64,000 nt of DNA from Acanthamoeba castellanii str. Neff. Lineage: Eukaryota > Discosea > Longamoebia > Acanthamoebidae. This document shows, in pieces, positions 56,001-64,000 of the stretch. Under the pieces are notes generated by a model that was given only the letters and a program-made list of their open reading frames with translations, made no database searches and was not told the origin of the DNA. The stretch covers positions 1,392,478 through 1,456,477 of the forward strand of contig NW_004457313.1 in the NCBI RefSeq assembly GCF_000313135.1, given 5' to 3'. Made by a program: the position numbers and the translations under genes. The number at the start of each line of letters is the position of its first letter. The first letter of the stretch is position 1.

Positions 56001-59000
56001 ATGAAGGGAACACGCTCACTTCTCCTCCAGGTTCTCCTCTTCGCGAGCGTACTCCTGGCGGTTGCGGCTGCGATCGACGTTGAGGCTGAAACAGCGTTGC
56101 GAGTGGAAGTGCTGGCCCCCCTTGGTGAACACCATGGCTGGACAATGAGCCGGAAGCGTGCCGCTCCGGAGGGCTCCCTCACCTTCTTTGTTGAGCTCAA
56201 GTATGTTGATCCCTCCTTCGCCTCTTGTCCCCTACCCCCTCTAACAAGACACAACAAACAAACAACACAGCACCGGCAAGGAGGATCTCGTGGCTCGTAC
56301 AGCTGAGAGTGTATCCGACCCCAAATCCCCCTCCTATGGCAAGTACCTTTCCGCTGAGGAGCTCAGGTTCGCCTCCTCTCTATTTCTTCCTCTTCTTCGC
56401 CAATTCCGTTCTTGTGCTGCCTTCTTGCCCAACGCACTTTGTTCACCAAGCAACTACTACGCAGGGAACTGGTGGCTGCGCCGCAGGAGGTGGAGGACCA
56501 CGTCACACAGTGGCTTCACGCGACAAGAATTGCCCATGACGAGCCTTTGGAGGTCGAATCCTACGGAGATGTCCTCCGGGTTTGTTTGCCTTCCTCCCTT
56601 CGCCCGCGATGCTAGTTCATCCTCACTGTTTGTTTGCTTGTTTGTTTGTTTGTTCGCTTGCTTGCTTGCTTGCTTGTTTGTTCCAGGTGAGCACCACGGT
56701 CCAGAACACCGAGCAGTTGTTCGACACTCAGCTTGCCCATTTCACGCATTCCGAGTCTCAGCGCTCGGCTGTCCTCATCACCAGTTGTACGCATACCTGT
56801 GTGTGCGGCGCACTAACCCAAACCCTCACCAAAAACTTTTATTCTCGGAACACAGCTGCCACACTGCCGGTTGATATTAGCCAGTATGTGCGGGGCGTCG
56901 TGGGTCTCGCGGAGGTGATGACCAGCCACCACGTTACGCGATGGGCAAACAAGAACCAGAAGGTGTGTGTGCTCAGCGCTCTCATTCCCCTTTCTCTCAC
57001 CTGTAACCATGCAAGGTACCACGAGCTTGGGTGATGAACTGACGCCAAACACAACGATACACGTGTGCGCAGAATGACCACCGACAGTCCGAGGTCCCCG
57101 TCCTCGGACCGCAGGTCTTGCGGGCCTACTACAACGTGTCGTCAGACCTCTTTGCTTCCCCCGAAGTGTCTCAGGTGCACCTCTCAACCCTTTCGCGCAT
57201 GCGTGTGTGCACGCATAATACTAACGTGCAGGACATCGATCAACAACCAACAAACGCAGGGCATCATTTCGTTCAACGACGCTTTCTCGCCTAAGGCCCT
57301 GCAGGTTCGTCCCATTAATATTTGCCTCTATTCCTTAAGCACGCGGGCTGAGCACAACTCGCTTACAACACCCTTTCTTTGGTGCGAGCAGACCTTTTGT
57401 GAGGCGTTCGACCTCAATGTTCCTGAGGTTATTCAGGTCAATGGCGTGGATTCCAACGTCCCAGGCACAAGCGGTCGAGTGTTGGCTTACGGTGCGGCGA
57501 ACCTGAGCTGGCCCCATACCGCACATGGAAAGAAAGCTCTCAAGCATCTCTCTTCTTTGTGATCACCACACTCTGCAGGAGAGAGCGATCTCGACGTCCA
57601 GTACATCACGGCCATGGCCCGCAATGCCACCACTTACCACCACAACAACGACAACGCCGAGTTTGGATTTTATTGGTGGGCTCTCGAGGTTGCCGCGTCT
57701 CCCAACCCGGCCATGGTACGCGTTTTATTATTATTATTATTAGCATTATTTATCGAGATTGAATTTTATTTTATTTTTTTAACAACTCGTCAACATTGAG
57801 TAGTCTGTCTTCTCACAATTTTTCGGTGATGATCGATGATTGTACCAGGTATACTCCATGTCCTGGGGTATGGACGAAACGTCTCTTCGGGGCAGGAAGG
57901 TTCACAGCATCACCAGCATGGATGATAAGTTGGCAAGATTGGCCTTGCGGGGCATTACCATCCTCGCTTCTGCAGGTGCTTCCCCAAATACGCACTTGCG
58001 CCTGGTCTCAATCAAGACCGCGCCATCCACCTTTACTGCAAGCGATCTTTTTTAGGGCTCGCTCCTGAGTACTGAGAAGCGGCATTATTGCACATGCAGG
58101 TGACTTTGGCGCGTGTGGTGGGTCCCAAGCCTGCCCGGTCGAGAGCTACTGCCCCGCAGGCGGCTGTGAGCACAACACTACTAAATGTACGTACTTTAGT
58201 CCGCGAGTGCGCACTACCAGCTAGCCTCACATTCGTCCCGCCTCGCGAGTCCTTGTCTACTGCTGCTGACTCCCTCGATGACCCAAAAACAGGCATGCAA
58301 ATTCTTGTTACGAATGATTTCGGAACTGTCAGCTTCCCATCCAGTACGTCGCCGCAACTCTCCCCATTGCCCCCTCCCCACAAGTATCAGTCCTTGGCTC
58401 TTCCTCCGGGATCAGGCGAGATCTCTTCTAACAACCTGGATTCGCTCAGCCTTCGGGTGGCTGTTTTCGCGACCCACCGACCTCAACCCCGTCAGGGAGT
58501 TCCTCCGTAAACAGGAAGGTTGCAATGCCACTGTTGAATGGGACAACGCAGGTACGGCTCAGTATGTGTGCCTGCACCCCTCCCACTCTATCCATAGCGT
58601 GATCTCGTCGGAGTCTAACAGCCTGTGTGCTGGTTAACGGGTTGCAGGCCAGCCGTGGCTCTACTCTGAGTGCGAGTGCTCTGATTTCAAGTGGATGGAT
58701 CTCGGAACAGCACGGTTCAGGTACGGACGGCCTGCGCGCAGTTTTGGGTGGGGGGGGCTTGCAGAAATCGATCAGCAGTGGAGTCATCTTCTTGAAGCTG
58801 ACAGCTTTCCACTCAAAAACAGAGATTGGACCCCCGCCACGGCTTCTTGGCCCAAGTTGACGGCTGCCTACCCCGCCTCCAGTGTGTGGGTGACATCTGT
58901 AGGCGGTACTGAATGGTCCATAGAAGGTACAATCTCATTGATTTTTCAACACCACACCACGCAATTTGCGTACAGAAAACAATGTAACTTATCAGAGGGA

Positions 59001-60051
59001 GATCTGGTCACACAGGTGAGGAGATCGTTGGCGCGTACGGACCAGACTCCATTTCGTACTACACCACCGGCGGTGGTTTCTCGGCAATCTTTCCGCGCCA
59101 GCCGTGGCAGGAGGGTTCCGTGTCCGCGTACCTCGCTAATGACTCCATTCAATCTGAGCTGCCCCCTACATCTGTCTACCGCGCCGAAGGTACCATTTCA
59201 TGAAGTGGTCGACAGCTCTCTCTCCCCCAGTCTCTCTCCCTCTCCCCAGTCTCCTTCAGATCATAATGAGAGGTGCGTGTGCGTGTGCGTGTGCGTGCGT
59301 GTGCGCGACAGGTCGTGCATTCCCCGACATCAGCCTCGTAGGAGCGAATTACTTGATTGCTTATGCCGGCCCAACCGGCAAAGATGAGCCCTTGGTGCGC
59401 TGCCCCCTTCTCCTCCCCTGGTGTTCTCGGGTACTCGCCAAGTGAACTCACAGGGACACTCTCCTCCCCGTACTACATACTGCCTTCAGATTTTCCCTGT
59501 TCAGGGTACCAGTTGCTCCGCTCCAACTCTTGCCGGCATGATCACACTCATCAACCAGATGCGTCTTGATGCGTATGTCTTCTGCTCTCGCATTCGACTA
59601 CCGCTCTTGTTCTTGTGGCCAACCGCACGTTGTACATGCGCGCATCAGAGTAAACCACTAACTCTCGGAATAACGTTTTTGATCTCTCTCTCGCACTCAC
59701 GCGCACACAATAACGTAGGGGCAAGCCGCAGTTGGGGTTCCTCAACCCGATTCTCTACCAAATGGCCCGTGACCGGCCGGAAGCCTTCCACGACGTGGTC
59801 ACTGGCAGCAACAAGGGCACTACCGGCTATACTTGCCAGTATGGATGGCCGGCGGCCTCAGGCTGGGATGCCGCGAGTGGCGTACGCACCCACCGCCCAG
59901 CACTGGGGACACACACCCTGTTGTTCTTGTTCTTGTGTTCCTCAATTCGATCAATACGCTGACAGTTGTGTTTCTTTGTTTGCAAATACAGCTGGGTACC
60001 CCCAACTTCGGCATCATGGCGGACTACCTCCTCAACTTCGACGCTTGCTAA
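56001..60051 (+). CDS. Sedolisin-family serine-carboxyl peptidase (TPP1-like), with insertion
   Basis: Exons 56001-56200, 56271-56366, 56465-56579, 56687-56786, 56856-56962, 57073-57174, 57260-57304, 57392-57491, 57579-57715, 57849-57975, 58100-58186, then 58293-58343, 58416-58551 and 58648-58926 (uncertain), then 59016-59189, 59312-59394, 59505-59572, 59719-59881 and 59992-60051. The signal peptide is LLLQVLLFASVLLAVAAAI. The pro-domain shows SPSYGKYLSAEEL. Catalytic Glu and Asp sit in GESDLDVQYI, and the catalytic Ser in GTSCSAPTLAG. The Ca-binding end is SGWDAASG then LGTPNFGIM. Between ILASAGDFGACGG and YPASSVWVTSVGGT lies an extra Cys-containing stretch (DNAGQPWLYSECECSDFKW). Entering and leaving phases across it disagree by one base, so a splice site or a base is misread there. 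Such enzymes act in acidic compartments. Confidence 0.85.
56628..56682 (+). repeat. TTTG/CTTG tetranucleotide repeat in an intron
   Basis: Tandem TTTG units followed by CTTG units in the sedolisin intron ending at 56686. Confidence 0.85.
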
Positions 60052-60289
60052 CCTACCGTGACGTTCGCCACACAAGCTCGCCTTTTCTTTCTTTTATTCC
60101 TTTCTTGACTTCTCCTCATTTCCCCTTAATTAAGGGACTGTCAGTCTCTTTTATCTGGTTGGTCCCTCGTGACCGGTGGCCGTGGCTGGCCTTCCACGAA
60201 CTTGGGGAACGGGTAAGAAAAATAAACAAACGTGGTCACACGGCACCTCACGGCCACACCTCAAGTCACACTGTTCCCCGCGAGTGAAA

Positions 60290-64000
<3,711 letters not shown>

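Noticed and set aside
58740..58775. A 43-bp intron with GTACGG donor in the sedolisin insert
   Set aside because: Splicing it leads to a stop codon within a few residues, while the unspliced frame stays open into VTSVGGT.

Overview
The window is nuclear DNA from a GC-rich, intron-dense protist, most likely Acanthamoeba castellanii or a close relative. The evidence is short spliceosomal introns (about 40-120 bp, donors mostly GTACGY or GTGCGY), eukaryote-only genes (ubiquitin-L40 fusion, COMMD10, LAMTOR4, DCAF4, CCR4, glucosidase I, copine), and very large receptors that combine periplasmic-binding-like ectodomains with two protein kinases and a nucleotide cyclase, an architecture I associate with Acanthamoeba. 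Exon models were built by hand from splice signals and reading-frame continuity. Most multi-exon models close in frame, but single boundaries may be off by a base or two.

Layout. 1-8.1 kb: N-terminal part of a P4-ATPase (-), a small charged ORF (-), a haspin-like kinase (+), ubiquitin-L40 (+), COMMD10 (-), a divergent eIF5A-like gene followed by a decayed piece of itself (+), and a GGCT-fold protein fused to membrane segments (+). 8.2-21 kb: a tRNA with an odd anticodon (-), a serpin (-), saccharopine dehydrogenase (-), LAMTOR4 (+), an SDR (-), a small membrane protein (+), a Lys-rich protein (-) and an ABCB half-transporter (-). 21-31 kb: a BTB-BACK protein (+) and receptor copy 1 (+). 30.8-41.7 kb: a helical-repeat-like protein of unknown family (-), two tandem secreted catalase-like genes (+) and an LRR-CCR4 deadenylase (-). 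42-49 kb: receptor copy 2 (+). 49-64 kb: DCAF4 (-), glucosidase I (+), a sedolisin peptidase (+) and a copine running off the right edge (+).

The most notable system is the pair of roughly 1,660-residue receptors: signal peptide, two PstS-like lobes, EGF-like module, one transmembrane helix, TKL-type kinase 1, class III cyclase-like domain, kinase 2. Both kinases keep their catalytic motifs. The cyclase-like domain has lost expected catalytic residues, and in copy 1 it also carries a one-base deletion. The copies differ by two introns, share a nearly identical patch that suggests gene conversion, and flank a second, independent tandem duplication (the catalase-like genes) that also copied the 3' end of the neighbouring CCR4 gene. 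Other unusual items are an eIF5A-like protein without a recognisable hypusine loop, a GGCT-membrane fusion, several GC-AG introns, and a one-base slip in the copine repeat tail.
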